Of a DNA stretch of 64,000 nt, positions 24,738-32,776 are shown piece by piece (position 1 is the first letter of the stretch; each line of letters starts with the position of its first letter). The notes below the pieces were generated by a model. The model was not told where the DNA came from. It was given only the letters and a program-made list of their open reading frames with translations, and did no database searches. Both the position numbers and the translations under genes were made by a program. Source of the DNA: an uncultured Rubrobacteraceae bacterium (lineage in GTDB: Bacteria > Actinomycetota > Rubrobacteria > Rubrobacterales > Rubrobacteraceae); contig CADCVH010000055.1 in the NCBI GenBank assembly GCA_902806085.1, forward strand, positions 1 to 64,000, read 5' to 3'.

Positions 24738-25121
24738 CTATCCCTCGGCCCTCTCGCGCTCGGCCTGCTCGCGGCGCTCGCGCCTCCAGGCGTGCTGCTC
24801 CTCGACGGCGATCCTCTCCGCCTCGTCCTCGTCCAGGTCGAAGCGGCTTCCCGTGTGGTCCAGGAGGGCGAGGAACGGGTCGCGCGGGGGCGGCTGTTCC
24901 CCGGCGCCGCGATCCGTGACCAGATCGAAAGCGCGCTGCACCTCGGCCATGTACGTGGGCGTCGGCCCCCCGAGCAGCGAGGCCCCTTCCTTCCGGAAGG
25001 CCAGGTACTCCCTGACGGCCTCCTCCAGCACCTCCTCTACCGGGACGCCGCGACGCTCGGCCAGCAGACGCGCGCCGTCCATGAGCTCGGCGCTGATCTC
25101 GGTCCTCTGCCTCTCTGCCAT
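24738..25121 (-). CDS. Antitoxin of the PIN toxin pair (RHH/CopG-like)
   Basis: A 127-residue protein. Residues 1-45 (RTEISAELMDGARLLAERRGVPVEEVLEEAVREYL) resemble a ribbon-helix-helix DNA-binding domain. The longer C-terminal part is acidic and disordered-looking and would wrap the toxin (FDLDEDEAERIAVEEQHAWRRERREQ). It is directly upstream of the PIN gene in the same operon, which is the usual antitoxin-first order. GGAGGTAGAGAG precedes the ATG. It would neutralise the nuclease and repress the operon, by analogy with VapBC. Confidence 0.75.
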   Translation of the reverse strand: MAERQRTEISAELMDGARLLAERRGVPVEEVLEEAVREYLAFRKEGASLLGGPTPTYMAEVQRAFDLVTDRGAGEQPPPRDPFLALLDHTGSRFDLDEDEAERIAVEEQHAWRRERREQAERERAEG

Positions 25122-25210
25122 CTCTCTACCTCCTTCAGCCCGATTGTCGCACGCCCCGCGGGATTCGGGGAAGGCTTCTTATCCGACGTTGGGCGAATAT
25201 ACCGGAGCGG

Positions 25211-25636
25211 TTAGAAACCTCCTCGGTACTCGTATGTAGGCAGAGCGGGTTTACCCAGGTCCTCGCGAACGGCCTTGAAGAACCCGGTCTTTGCGGCGCC
25301 GTACTCGGCGTTGCTGACCCCTCTTGCCGAACCGCTCGCTGAGCCACGCGCCACGTACCCCACCTTGTCTGCGGCACGCTCTACCGCTTCGGGAGCAATG
25401 ATGCGCACTATGCCGTCGCACCTCCGGTACTCTTGCCACGCGGCGGAGCTCCGGTCCTCCCCCGAAAACAGGAGATCGGTGCTCGCTACGAACTCCGCGT
25501 AAGCCTGACGGCGCTCGTGGTAGTCGCGGTATTCGTCCTCCCTCTTGAACCCGCGCAGGTCCTGCGACCTCTGGAGCAAGTAGTTCAGCAAGCTACCGAT
25601 CACCACGCCGACGAGGCCGAAGATCGCTACGGTCAA
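25211..25636 (-). CDS. Hypothetical membrane-anchored protein
   Basis: A 141-residue protein with one N-terminal membrane helix (VAIFGLVGVVIGSLLNYLLQ, residues 3-22) and a cytoplasmic helical remainder (YHERRQAYAEFVASTDLLF and later helices). The layout GxxGxxxG-LLQ then a charged coiled helix is a common small orphan family in actinobacteria, often in accessory DNA. No function is known. Start GTG or ATG at 25636 places the helix directly at the N-terminus. Confidence 0.6.
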   Translation of the reverse strand: MTVAIFGLVGVVIGSLLNYLLQRSQDLRGFKREDEYRDYHERRQAYAEFVASTDLLFSGEDRSSAAWQEYRRCDGIVRIIAPEAVERAADKVGYVARGSASGSARGVSNAEYGAAKTGFFKAVREDLGKPALPTYEYRGGF

Positions 25637-25712
25637 GGCGACCAGCCCCCGAACACCCTACACCCCCACGGACGGGACAGAGGCCCCTGTGAAGCCGATA
25701 CGGTACGCGGCC

Positions 25713-26066
25713 CTAGCCACCGAGATCGTTCTCCCTCCGGGCCGTGCGTTCGATCAGCGCGACCATCTCATCAGCGGCCCAAGGTTGGGCCCACGAACCC
25801 GGCTCGGGGGGCGGGTTGATGAGAAAGTCGTCGCACCGATCGTCGTCGTGGGCCCGGCGCACCAGGCCGATGACCTCGTCGGTCAGATCGCTGTGACGCA
25901 GGAAGACGTCCAGGGGGGCATCTTGCCCCTCCCTGAAGGCCCTCGCCTTCTCCTCGGAGCTGAAGAACGGGAAGTACCGGGTCCCGGCCAGGTTCATAAG
26001 GAGCGGCCCGGCACCCGCGACTTCCCACCAGTAGATGGTCGGGACCGTAGGGCTTAGATCCTCCAC
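25713..26066 (-). CDS. Hypothetical small protein
   Basis: A 117-residue soluble protein with compact alpha/beta composition (TIYWWEVAG, RYFPFFSSEEKARAFREG, DLTDEVIGLVRRA). The segment FFSSEEKARAF resembles SseB or DUF-type small globular proteins that read as 'value-in-field then helix'. No family can be fixed. It lies on the minus strand between accessory genes. Confidence 0.5.
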   Translation of the reverse strand: MEDLSPTVPTIYWWEVAGAGPLLMNLAGTRYFPFFSSEEKARAFREGQDAPLDVFLRHSDLTDEVIGLVRRAHDDDRCDDFLINPPPEPGSWAQPWAADEMVALIERTARRENDLGG

Positions 26067-26135
26067 TTATGGACTCCTCCGCTCGCCGTTTCTCTTCATC
26101 GTACCCCGGCGTCCCCCGCCGCGGGCACCGAAGCC

Positions 26136-26213
26136 TCAAGGGTTCCCGATCGGGCCGGCCAAGAGCGGCAACAACGCCACCAAGGCCACTACCCCCCAAA
26201 GAGCCTCCGCCAC
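26136..26213 (-). CDS. Possible 25-residue hydrophobic peptide
   Basis: GTG 26213 to TGA 26136 encodes MAEALWGVVALVALLPLL plus seven residues, a single membrane helix. Its start lies inside the end of the preceding small ORF. Very short, so support rests only on composition and tight overlap. Confidence 0.25.
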   Translation of the reverse strand: MAEALWGVVALVALLPLLAGPIGNP

Positions 26214-26317
26214 CAGGGCCGCGTCTCCGGACCCTGCGCGGGCTCCTGCCGTCCTGCTCGCATCCCAGACGCGTCCTGCCCCTCAGGCGCCCGCTCCTGG
26301 CGTTCCTCTCGCTCCAT
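26189..26317 (-). CDS. Possible 42-residue basic/acidic small protein
   Basis: ATG 26317 to TAG 26189. The product is charged, rich in Glu, Arg and Gln, and ends RPWWRRLFGG, an aromatic-basic amphipathic tail that looks membrane-associating. It overlaps a hydrophobic mini-ORF. No family recognised. Confidence 0.35.
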   Translation of the reverse strand: MEREERQERAPEGQDASGMRAGRQEPAQGPETRPWWRRLFGG

Positions 26318-26480
26318 ACGGGGAAGCGTACACGCTAGGCGTAGTCCCCGCCCCCTGGGAGCTCGTCTTGGCCGATCTCTTGCATCCGGAGCGCCGCTGC
26401 CTTTGTTGGCGGGTTGGTCTAGGCGCCTTCCTGCCGAAGCCATAACTTGTAACATTCCCGTGTGCCGTTATGTCAGAAAC
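26318..26480. other. Intergenic stretch before the recombinase operon
   Basis: No gene seen. It becomes AT-rich from about 26440, which introduces the promoter region of the operon at 26628. Confidence 0.4.
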
Positions 26481-26545
26481 CGCATACCTATGCGGCAAAC
26501 ACTGGACAACGACCCGCCGATCTGATACAATGTTGCATAGTAGAC
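26481..26545 (+). promoter_or_regulatory. Promoter and palindromic operator of the recombinase operon
   Basis: TGGACA (26503-26508) and TACAAT (26526-26531) are separated by exactly 17 bases, a near-consensus sigma-70 promoter and the best in the window. Eight bases upstream of the -35 box CGCATA-CC-TATGCG (26481-26494) is a perfect palindrome. A second dyad GTTG...CAAC surrounds the likely +1. Together they suggest a tightly regulated promoter for the four-gene operon beginning at 26628. Confidence 0.6.
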
Positions 26546-26627
26546 AACCCAACGGTGCCATGATAGCGGCCCCGGCGAGAGCGACCACTCCCCCGGAGCC
26601 CGGCCCACAGCCAACAAGGAGGCGACT

Positions 26628-26978
26628 GTGGACAGGACCAGTTTACCCCCGCCCACGACGACGGAACAGGAGGCCGCGAAGGCCGCGCTGCTGGACGCCG
26701 CCAGGGACGCGCTAGAGTGGCTCAGGCGCTTCCAGAGGCACGCCCCCGCCGAGGCCCGGTTCGGCGGAGAGGAGGGGCTGACGAGGAGGCTGTCGTCGGC
26801 GGTGAGGATGTGCTCGTTCGAGGTGCGGGACTGCCCGGAGTGCGACGACGGGTTGGCCTATGCGCCGACGGAGCACCCGATGGAGCGGCCGAGGTCCGTT
26901 CCTTGCCCCTCGTGCGGCGGGACCGGCAGGACGCGGGTCTTCGCCTACGCCAGGCCGAAGGCGAGGCGGGGCCGTTGA
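26628..26978 (+). CDS. Small zinc-ribbon protein, first gene of recombinase operon
   Basis: A 116-residue protein. The N-terminal half is a helix (AAKAALLDAARDALEWLRRFQ). The C-terminal half has CPEC (C69, C72) and CPSCGGTG (C93, C96), a DnaJ-like zinc-ribbon pair separated by 20 residues. GTG start 26628 has AAGGAGG seven bases upstream. Its TGA overlaps the TTG start of the next gene. It probably binds DNA or a protein partner. Not a known recombination directionality factor, although its position before a large serine recombinase makes that worth testing. Confidence 0.75.
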   Translation: MDRTSLPPPTTTEQEAAKAALLDAARDALEWLRRFQRHAPAEARFGGEEGLTRRLSSAVRMCSFEVRDCPECDDGLAYAPTEHPMERPRSVPCPSCGGTGRTRVFAYARPKARRGR

Positions 26979-28174
26979 GGACAGCCGAGGCTTTGCCGAC
27001 GCTACGGATGGGCAGCTACCTCGCCTACGAGGCGCTGCCGGCGGAGGCACGGGACGGCCTGGTGCCGGTGCGCGTGGACCCGATCGAGCCCGTCGTGCCG
27101 CTGACCTACGAGCCGGAAGTCTGCGGGCTCTTGACGCCGGAGCAGTGGATGGTCGGCGAGTGGCCGGAGTACTCGGCGAGTTATTGGCAGATGCTCGACC
27201 GCCTCGGCGCGGGTCGGATAGCCGACGAGCTGGCCGCCATCTCGGAGCGTCACGGCGGCAAGACGATCTGCCTGCTGGACCACGACAGCCCGTGGCGAAG
27301 CCCGTACGGGCATGGCCGGGGCCACGGCGACAGCACCCCGCGCACCGCCTTCGCCGCCTGGTGGGAGCGGTCGGTCGGGGAGCCGGTTCTCGAGCTCCTG
27401 CCCGACGGCACGACCGTCCACCCCGCGGACTTCCCGAAGCGGGTGCAGCCCGTGGTGCCGAAGGACCCGAAGGAGGACCGCCGCTGGCGCGACGCGCCCG
27501 AGTTGCCCTGGCCGCCCACCGAGGAGGACGTTGCGCGCTGGATGGATGCGGTCTACTGGCAGACGGCGCGGACCCCGAACAATCCTCATCAGTACAATCA
27601 CCGCGCATGGGGGCCGGAGCTGCCGTTCTGGCGGGTGGTGATGTGGATCAGGGAGACGGGCGAGACGGAGGTGTGGGGCAACCGCCGGACGTTCAGGTAC
27701 AAGCGGGTCGGGGACTACAAGCTGTGGACAATGGGCCACGCGTTGGCAAGCACGATAATCCTGAACAGGAAAGAATGGGGCGCCGATCCGCAGGACCACG
27801 AGAAGGACGGCCGGGAGAGTACGGACCGGAAGCCAGCCTGGGCGGAGCGGCCAGTCGAGGCGCCGCTGTTCGACCGAGACGGGAGGCCGCTGAGCTTGGT
27901 CGAGAGGATCAACCACGAGCACCGTGCCTGCGCCCTGGCGACCGGCGCCGCCGTCCGGCACGCCGTCCGCTGCGGGGAGCTGCTCGCCGAGGCGAAGGCC
28001 GGCGTGAGGCACGGCGAGTGGCTGGGCTGGCTGCGCGAGAACTTCGCTGGCAGCGCGAGGACCGCGCAGAAGTACATGCGGCTGCACCAGGAGAGGACAA
28101 CCCCACGGACGGCAAATACGCACGCTCAGACGCATTTAGAGACAGGGCAGGAGATCGAAAGAAGATCCGCGTGA
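26975..28174 (+). CDS. Composite protein: DUF488-like N-terminus and DUF3102 C-terminus
   Basis: About 399 residues with three parts. First (about 12-110) is a DUF488-like alpha/beta domain (MGSYLAYEALP, later ELAAISERHGGKTICLLDHD). The middle (about 185-275) has NPHQYNHRAWG, FWRVVMWIRETG and YKLWTMGHALASTIILNR, an orphan family seen with phage-like genes. The end (about 310-370) is DUF3102 (VERINHEHRACALATG, then LLAEAKAGVRHGEWLGWL), a helical domain linked to mobile DNA. TTG 26975 overlaps the previous stop (TTGA); ATG 27008 is the alternative start. The function of the combination is unknown. Confidence 0.65.
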   Translation: MRTAEALPTLRMGSYLAYEALPAEARDGLVPVRVDPIEPVVPLTYEPEVCGLLTPEQWMVGEWPEYSASYWQMLDRLGAGRIADELAAISERHGGKTICLLDHDSPWRSPYGHGRGHGDSTPRTAFAAWWERSVGEPVLELLPDGTTVHPADFPKRVQPVVPKDPKEDRRWRDAPELPWPPTEEDVARWMDAVYWQTARTPNNPHQYNHRAWGPELPFWRVVMWIRETGETEVWGNRRTFRYKRVGDYKLWTMGHALASTIILNRKEWGADPQDHEKDGRESTDRKPAWAERPVEAPLFDRDGRPLSLVERINHEHRACALATGAAVRHAVRCGELLAEAKAGVRHGEWLGWLRENFAGSARTAQKYMRLHQERTTPRTANTHAQTHLETGQEIERRSA

Positions 28175-28665
28175 CGGAGAAGAGGGACGAGGCGGATCAG
28201 GACCGGGCCACCTGCTTCCACGAGGCGGCGCACGCCGTCTTCGCCCTGCGGGTGTGCGGGGGGTGGGTCCGCTACGTGGACGCCGACGAGTACTTCTGCG
28301 CCTCCGGCGTGCCAAACTACGGTGGCGAGGCCGACCGCTTGCGCGAGGCGATGTACACGCTGGCCGGCCCCTTCGCCGAGAGGCTGGACGCCTGGGGCGA
28401 GACGAGGTCCGAGCCCTGGGACGAGCTGGCCTTGCTCCACGAGACCGAGAGCCTCGAACTGGGGAGCGACGTGCACGGCCTGATGACGAGCCTCGAAAGG
28501 GCGGACGATCCCGAGACAGAGTACCGGGCCGCGGTGGAGGAGACCGAGGAGCAGGTGCGCGAGCTGTGGCCGGAGATTACGGCCGTGGCGGAGGCCCTGG
28601 CGAAGCGCCGGAGGCTGGACGGCGAGGAGGTCGAGAGCATCATCAACAGGGAGGAAACGCCGTGA
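28171..28665 (+). CDS. Small HEAAH metalloprotease-like protein
   Basis: A 164-residue protein starting at GTG 28171, which overlaps the previous TGA (GTGA). CFHEAAHAVFAL gives HExxH at residues 17-21. YTLAGPFAERLDA and GSDVHGLM resemble the LGGRAAEE and SND segments that supply the third zinc ligand in the FtsH (M41) peptidase domain. It has no AAA domain and no membrane helix, so it is a free-standing M41-like domain. Could be a protease that cleaves a repressor, as ImmA does, or a non-catalytic fold. Its GTGA stop/start link to the recombinase suggests a role in element mobility. Confidence 0.65.
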   Translation: MTEKRDEADQDRATCFHEAAHAVFALRVCGGWVRYVDADEYFCASGVPNYGGEADRLREAMYTLAGPFAERLDAWGETRSEPWDELALLHETESLELGSDVHGLMTSLERADDPETEYRAAVEETEEQVRELWPEITAVAEALAKRRRLDGEEVESIINREETP

Positions 28666-30368
28666 CCAAGAGGGCCGTGCTGTACGCCAGGGTTAGCAAC
28701 CGCAGCCAGGACGAGCGCGGGCTGTCCATACCGGCACAGTTCGCGGAGCTTGGGGCGTGGTGCGAGGCCAACGGCTACGAGGTGGTCGGCCAGGTTGCCG
28801 ACACGGGCGGCAAGGGCTCCAAGCGCGACGACCTTGAGCGGGCCGGTCTGGACGAGCTCTACGACACCGCCGAGCGCCTGCGGCTCGTCGAGGGCGACGT
28901 GGTCCTCGCGCAGAGCTGGGACCGCTTCGGGGAGAACAACGTGCCAGAGTGGATCGGGCGGCGGTTGGCCTCAGTGTGCGGGGGAAGGCTACGGACGCCG
29001 GACGACCCCAACGAGGGGGACGACGACGGCGCGGACCTACTGAGGCTGGTCGGGCGGTGGAACGCCGGGCGCGAGCGCAGGCTGATGGCCCGCAGGACCC
29101 GCAGCAGAAAGCTGGAGCTGGCGAGGACCGGGCACATAGTCGCCAGCCACACCCCGACCTACGGGTACGCCTACGCCGGGACACACAAGGCCAGGCTCTA
29201 CGAGGTCCACGAGGAGCGCGCCGCCGTCGTGAGGAGGATCTTCGCCGAAGTGGCGGACGGGACCGGAATCCGCACGATCGTTCGGGCGCTCGACGCCGAG
29301 GGCGTCCCCCTGCCGCCGGGCAAGAAGAGGCCAGGGTGGCACGGTTGGAACAGGGAGTTCGTCCGCCACCTGATCCGCAACGACGTCCACCTGCCCCACA
29401 CGGACGACGAGCTCGACGCCCTGGTCGCGTCGGGCGACTTGCGCCCCGAGGTACGGAGCCGCGCCGCTGCCGGCTCCGGGATCTGGTGGTACCGCGGCAA
29501 GGACTACGAGGGCGACGCACACAGGGTCGCGGTGCCGGTCCCCAGCGTCGGCGTGCCGAGGACGACCGTTGAGAGGGCCCGCGGGCGGCTCGCCTCCAAC
29601 CGGCCGGCGTCGTCGGCGGCGGGCCGGTTCTGGCCGCTCTCCCGCGGCATCATGATCTGCGGCGGCTGCGGCCGGAACATGGCGACCCACACCGTCGGCA
29701 AGAAGGACAACGGGAAGGTCCACCGCTACTACCGCTGCCAGAGCACCGGCGACACCGTGAAGGGCACGTGCCCCACCCCCGTGCACGTACCCGCTGAGAA
29801 GGCAGAGGCGGCGGTGTGGGAGTGGATCGTGGACCTCGAGTGCGAGCCGCGGCGGATAGTGTCCCTGCTCGACCGGAGGATCGAGGCCGAACGCCGGCGG
29901 CTGCGGGCGGACCCGGAGAAGGAGGCGCGGGAGCTGCGGCGCCGGATCGACGCCACGGCCGCCCGGCGGGCCAACTACCAGGACCAGCAGGCCGCAGGCC
30001 TGATGACCATAGACGAGCTGCGCGCGCGGCTCGAGGCGCTCGCCGAGGAGCGGGCGGGCCTGGAGCGCCAGGTCGAGGAGTGCGACAGGCTGGGCGAGGG
30101 CCTGCTGGAACTGGAAGAACTGAGAGAGTACTATGCGGCGGCGGCCGGGCCAGAGGGGTGGATGATGAGGAACGCGGTCTCCGACGCCACCGAGGTCCGG
30201 CGCATGAGGATGCTCAAGGAGACCGGCGGGCCGGACCAGAGGCGCCGCTACGAGGCGCTGGGGCTGACGGCGACGGCCGTGGCCCACGACACACTGGAGA
30301 TCACAGGGATCTTCGGGGTGGGCGGTGTTGACATCTTGACAACGTCGCGAGGACCAGGTGCCCGGTGA
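28662..30368 (+). CDS. Large serine recombinase (integrase)
   Basis: A 568-residue recombinase starting at GTG 28662 (GTGA overlap). The resolvase domain opens AVLYARVSNRSQ with catalytic S12, then SIPAQ and QSWDRFGENN. The Recombinase domain has GYAYAGTHKARLYEV and IRTIVRALDAEGVP. A zinc ribbon (CGGCGRNMATH... C...C) and a coiled coil (about residues 415-490, REL..RIDATAARRANY) follow. These are the parts of phiC31/Bxb1-like integrases. The last codons (after DILTT) read into the broken pilB gene on the opposite strand, so the target gene supplies the present C-terminus and stop codon. Confidence 0.88.
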   Translation: MTKRAVLYARVSNRSQDERGLSIPAQFAELGAWCEANGYEVVGQVADTGGKGSKRDDLERAGLDELYDTAERLRLVEGDVVLAQSWDRFGENNVPEWIGRRLASVCGGRLRTPDDPNEGDDDGADLLRLVGRWNAGRERRLMARRTRSRKLELARTGHIVASHTPTYGYAYAGTHKARLYEVHEERAAVVRRIFAEVADGTGIRTIVRALDAEGVPLPPGKKRPGWHGWNREFVRHLIRNDVHLPHTDDELDALVASGDLRPEVRSRAAAGSGIWWYRGKDYEGDAHRVAVPVPSVGVPRTTVERARGRLASNRPASSAAGRFWPLSRGIMICGGCGRNMATHTVGKKDNGKVHRYYRCQSTGDTVKGTCPTPVHVPAEKAEAAVWEWIVDLECEPRRIVSLLDRRIEAERRRLRADPEKEARELRRRIDATAARRANYQDQQAAGLMTIDELRARLEALAEERAGLERQVEECDRLGEGLLELEELREYYAAAAGPEGWMMRNAVSDATEVRRMRMLKETGGPDQRRRYEALGLTATAVAHDTLEITGIFGVGGVDILTTSRGPGAR

Positions 30369-31608
30369 GGGCGGCCTCAACGCTTGTCTTGGCGGTCTCC
30401 CGGTCGCGGATCTCGCCTATCATCACGACGTCGGGGTCGGCCCTGAGGATGCTTCTGAGGCCCGAGGCGAACGTCAGGCCGACCTTGGGGTTTACCTGCA
30501 CCTGGTTGACGCCGGGCATCCGGTACTCCACCGGGTCCTCGACGGTGATGATGTTCTTCTGCGGGGAGTTGAGCTCTTCGAGGGTCGCGTACAGCGTCGT
30601 GGACTTGCCCGAGCCCGTGGGCCCGGTAACGAGCACGGTGCCGTAGGGGCGCGTGTAGACCTCCTCGTATTCTTGGAGTGTCTGGGGGTCGAACCCTAAA
30701 GCGCCGAGGTCGGCCTGCACGTTCGCGGTGTCGAGGAGGCGCAGCACCACCTTCTCGCCAAAGACGGTCGGCAAAATAGCGGCGCGCAGGTCGAGCTTCT
30801 GGGTGCCGAGCCGGACGGAGAACCGTCCGTCCTGGGGCAGGCGCCGCTCCGCTATGTCGAGGTCGGCGAGGATCTTTAGCCGCGCGAGCATGCCGCTCTG
30901 GAGCTTGGGCGGCACGCGCATTATCTTGCGCAGCACGCCGTCGACGCGCATGCGCACCGTGAGCCCGTCGGCGCGGGGCTCGAAGTGGATGTCGGAGGCG
31001 CCCTCGCCGACCGCCCGCTGCAGGATCGAGCCCACGAGCCGGATGACGGGCGCGTTCTCGGCGTTCGTGTGCTCCCCGAGCTCCACCACCCCAAAGTCGC
31101 CTTCGGGGGATTCGCCCGCCGCGTCTTCGAGCATCTTGGTCACGTCCCCGCCGAGGGCGTAGACCCTGTTGAAGACCCGCTGTATCTCGTCTTCGACCGC
31201 GACCACAGGCGTGATGGGGTACCCCGAGATCATCCCGAGATCCTCGATGGCGTAGAAGTTGGTGGGGTCGCTCATCGCGACGACGAGCCGCCCGTTCTCG
31301 AGGCGCAGGGGCAGCATGTTGTGCTTGCGCAGCAGCTTGCTCTCCGCGACCGCCGTTACGCTTCGGTCCACGTCTCTTTCGGTGACCTCCACGTACTCCA
31401 GGCGAAGCTTCTTCGCGAGGGCCATGGCAAGGTCGGCCGGCGACACGTAGCCCGCGGAGAGCAGGATCCGGCCGAGCTGGCGCCCGTCGTGGCGCTGCAC
31501 GGAGAGCGCCTCGTCGAGCTGGGAGCGGGTGATCTTGCCCTGGGCGAGCAGGGTCTCCCCGACCTTGTCCCCCCCAAACCCAGCCTTTTTTTCGCCGACA
31601 CCGCCCAC
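30301..31608 (-). pseudogene. pilB: Type IV pilus assembly ATPase PilB/GspE, 3' end lost
   Basis: A GspE/PilB ATPase whose N-terminal MshE-like domain (VGETLLAQGKITRSQLDEAL) and most of the ATPase are intact. Walker A (GPTGSGKSTT), Asp box (ITVEDPVEY) and Walker B (LRADPDVVMIGEIRD) are present. After TGHLVLATL the reading becomes SRCQHRPPRRSL and stops, so the second half of the His box, the C-terminal 130 or so residues and the tetracysteine zinc site are missing. GTG 31608 is my preferred start; the frame is open further upstream. It should be unable to power pilus assembly. It follows the prepilin peptidase gene in the same direction. Confidence 0.85.
30328..30345. other. Probable attachment/insertion junction in pilB
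   Basis: TTGACA occurs twice eight bases apart (30328-30333 and 30336-30341). At 30340 the conserved pilB reading (LVLATL, then normally HTN) stops and unrelated sequence begins. This is the predicted crossover position of the serine recombinase. The partner junction was not found in the window. Confidence 0.55.
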
Positions 31609-31897
31609 CCTGGTGTTTTCGGCCCCTTTCCCGATTTTGTTTATCGTCCCTACTCCTCGCCGGGGCGCCCGCAAAAGGCGCAAGCAACGGTCCACGATTT
31701 CGCCGTAAGCCGAGTATGCTGCGGGCCGGGCAGCCCATATGCCACGCGGCCATTCCCGCCGGGCCACCCGGCCCTTCACGCCTCAGAAGGCGGCATCGTG
31801 CGTTGAAACCCCGCCACCGCTGACGTAATCCGGTGTGTTTGCCCCGCGGTCAACCGGCGCGCCCTACTTTGGGAGCCTCCGCGCGCCGCCGAGGGTC

Positions 31898-32647
31898 TTA
31901 GGCGATGCCGGTCAGGTTCAGGTAGAGGCCCCAGAGCTGGGGACCGGCGAACAGCGCGACGAGCCCCCCGAACGCCATGAACGTCCCGAAGGGAAGGGCG
32001 CTTCCGCGCTCGAGCCTGCCCACGGCCACCAGCGCCGCGTAGGCGACGGTCCCGGAGAGCGCCCCGACAAAGACCGCCATCGCGGCGTACGGGCCGAGGA
32101 ACAGGCCGAGCATCCCGCCCATCTTGACGTCCCCCATGCCCATACCGCCGGGGTAGACCGCGGCCAACCCGAAGAGGAAGCCCGCAACCGCCAACGCGGC
32201 CAGGGGATACGTCCACCACGCCGCCGGCCCGCCCCAAAAGGAGAGCACGAGCCCGGCGAGGGAGGCAGGACCCACTATCGCGTTGGGCAGAAGCCGGTGC
32301 TCGAGGTCCGTGACGGCCAGCGCGGCCAACGCCGAGATCAGCGCCAGCGAGAGCGCGAGCTGGCCCGCGCCTTCGAACCGGAAGGCCGCGGCCCCGAAAA
32401 GGAGCCCCGTGAGCCCCTCCACGAGCGGGTAGCGCACCGGGATAGCCTCCGCGCAGTGACGGCAACGTCCCCTTAGCAGCGCGTAGGAGACCAGGGGCAC
32501 GTTGTCCCTGCGGAGGATGGGCTTCCCGCAGCCGGGGCAACGCGAGGCCGGCCGAACCGCCGACAGGCCGGCCGGGACCCGGTGCACGACCACGTTCAAG
32601 AAGCTACCCACGACGAGGCCAAGCAAGATCGTCCAGACAACTATCAC
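31898..32647 (-). CDS. pilD: Prepilin peptidase (A24 family)
   Basis: A 249-residue integral membrane aspartic protease. The N-terminal methylase-like region has two CxxC pairs (CPGCGKPI and CRHC), and the peptidase domain has the two catalytic aspartates in AVTDLEHRLLPN and GMGMGDVKMGG. About seven membrane helices are visible. It removes the leader from type IV prepilins and methylates the new N-terminus. The neighbouring pilB is broken, so its substrates here may be unused or encoded elsewhere. Confidence 0.92.
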   Translation of the reverse strand: MIVVWTILLGLVVGSFLNVVVHRVPAGLSAVRPASRCPGCGKPILRRDNVPLVSYALLRGRCRHCAEAIPVRYPLVEGLTGLLFGAAAFRFEGAGQLALSLALISALAALAVTDLEHRLLPNAIVGPASLAGLVLSFWGGPAAWWTYPLAALAVAGFLFGLAAVYPGGMGMGDVKMGGMLGLFLGPYAAMAVFVGALSGTVAYAALVAVGRLERGSALPFGTFMAFGGLVALFAGPQLWGLYLNLTGIA

Positions 32648-32776
32648 GCCCTATCCTCCTCTGTGGTCCGAGCCGCCGCCCCCAACGGTTTCGACGCGGA
32701 CGCACCGGCGCTTTAAGCGGGAAGGGTAGGCGCGACCATCCCAACCGGCCGCGCGTTGAGACCTGCGGGGCCGATC

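Noticed and set aside
24738-25121. Antitoxin as a stand-alone regulator
   Set aside because: Its position 32 bases before a PIN nuclease gene, on the same strand, fits a toxin-antitoxin pair better.
28254-28661. Upstream extension of the recombinase before GTG 28662
   Set aside because: The frame is open but overlaps the HEAAH gene, is arginine/glycine-rich and precedes the conserved resolvase start AVLYARVS.
26628-30368. Complete prophage
   Set aside because: A large serine integrase and DUF3102 are present, but there are no capsid, terminase, portal, tail or lysis genes in the window.
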